A stretch of DNA of 6,650 bases, taken from the NCBI GenBank assembly GCA_946885905.1, contig CAMPHL010000150.1, positions 1 to 6,650 of the forward strand, in the 5' to 3' direction. How positions within the stretch are numbered: position 1 is the stretch's first letter; each line of letters opens with the position of its first letter. Positions 6,436 through 6,650 of this stretch are shown here, one piece after another. Made by a program: the position numbers and the translations under genes. The notes below the pieces were generated by a model. The model had not been told where the DNA came from and did no database searches. It saw only the letters and a program-made list of their open reading frames with translations. This DNA comes from an uncultured Pseudomonadota bacterium. GTDB taxonomy: Bacteria; Pseudomonadota; Gammaproteobacteria; Burkholderiales; Usitatibacteraceae.

Positions 6436-6650
6436 TTGAAGGCCACGACGATCCTGTTCGTCGCGCGCCGGCTCGCGCAGCTGGTGCCGGTGGTGCTCGC
6501 CATCGCGGCGTTGAACTTCCTGCTGGTGAAGCTCGCCCCGGGCGACGCCGCCGACATCCTCGCGGGGCAGATGGGACATGCCACCCTCGAGTTCACCGAG
6601 CAGCTGCGCCGCGAGTTCGGCCTCGACCTGCCGCTCGTCGAGCAGTTCGC
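6436..6650 (+). CDS. ABC transporter permease, DppB/OppB type, 3'-partial
   Basis: This open frame runs off the window end after 71 codons. It encodes a short basic N-terminus (KATTILFVARRLAQ), then a hydrophobic first membrane segment (LVPVVLAIAALNFLLVKLAP), then PGDAADILAG and a stretch ending LRREFGLDLPLVEQF. The RR-L-x-Q, L-x-PGD and L-R-x-x-x-GLD-PL-x-x-QF pattern is the usual start of the first permease subunit of peptide/nickel-type importers, and it directly follows the binding protein as in dpp/opp-like operons. TTG 6436 is taken as start because it precedes the basic residues and a G-rich run (6425-6430) lies 5 bases upstream; no ATG occurs before the membrane segment. The transmembrane core and the EAA loop that contacts the ATPase lie outside the window. 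Confidence 0.85.
   Translation, partial: MKATTILFVARRLAQLVPVVLAIAALNFLLVKLAPGDAADILAGQMGHATLEFTEQLRREFGLDLPLVEQF

Noticed and set aside
4780..6579. A 599-codon open frame antisense to the binding protein and permease start
   Set aside because: It mirrors the strongly GC-rich third positions of a secure gene, its translation is rich in Arg/His/Val/Leu without recognisable motifs, and the sense strand encodes a clear family-5 protein.

Overview
The window is GC-rich (roughly 65-70% by eye), densely packed proteobacterial chromosome, carrying ordinary carbon-metabolism and transport genes. The malonyl-CoA synthetase/decarboxylase pair, a glutaryl-CoA dehydrogenase close to the well-known enzymes, and a family-5 ABC binding protein with its permease suggest a betaproteobacterium (Burkholderiales-like). 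That placement is inference from gene content, not a taxonomic test. No RNA gene, mobile element, CRISPR array or phage gene was seen.

Layout. (1) 1-1386, plus: a malonyl-CoA synthetase (MatB) missing its normal N-terminus. Its first ~42 codons read like the end of a von Willebrand A domain and are joined in frame to the MatB body. (2) 1383-2633, plus: malonyl-CoA decarboxylase, overlapping matB by the 4-base ATGA. (3) 2656-3501, minus: an unrecognised, probably exported protein with a tandem-repeat Pro/Arg/Ser linker and an evenly spaced four-cysteine motif; it converges on the decarboxylase across 22 bases. (4) 3548-4732, minus: glutaryl-CoA dehydrogenase (gcdH), upstream of gene 3 on the same strand. 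(5) 4733-4815: an 83-base divergent promoter region. (6) 4816-6414, plus: periplasmic family-5 substrate-binding protein. (7) 6436-6650, plus: start of a DppB-type inner-membrane permease, cut by the window end. No stretch longer than 300 bases lacks a gene.

How they work together. MatB activates malonate to malonyl-CoA and the decarboxylase converts it to acetyl-CoA and CO2, so genes 1 and 2 form a compact malonate-utilisation operon. GcdH oxidatively decarboxylates glutaryl-CoA to crotonyl-CoA in lysine, tryptophan or glutarate breakdown. The binding protein and permease begin an oligopeptide/dipeptide-type importer whose substrate cannot be read from sequence. The most unusual spots are the in-frame junction at the 5' end, which may be an assembly artefact, and the uncharacterised cysteine-rich protein, whose signal-like segment lies upstream of any usable start codon. 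I found no convincing new multi-gene system.
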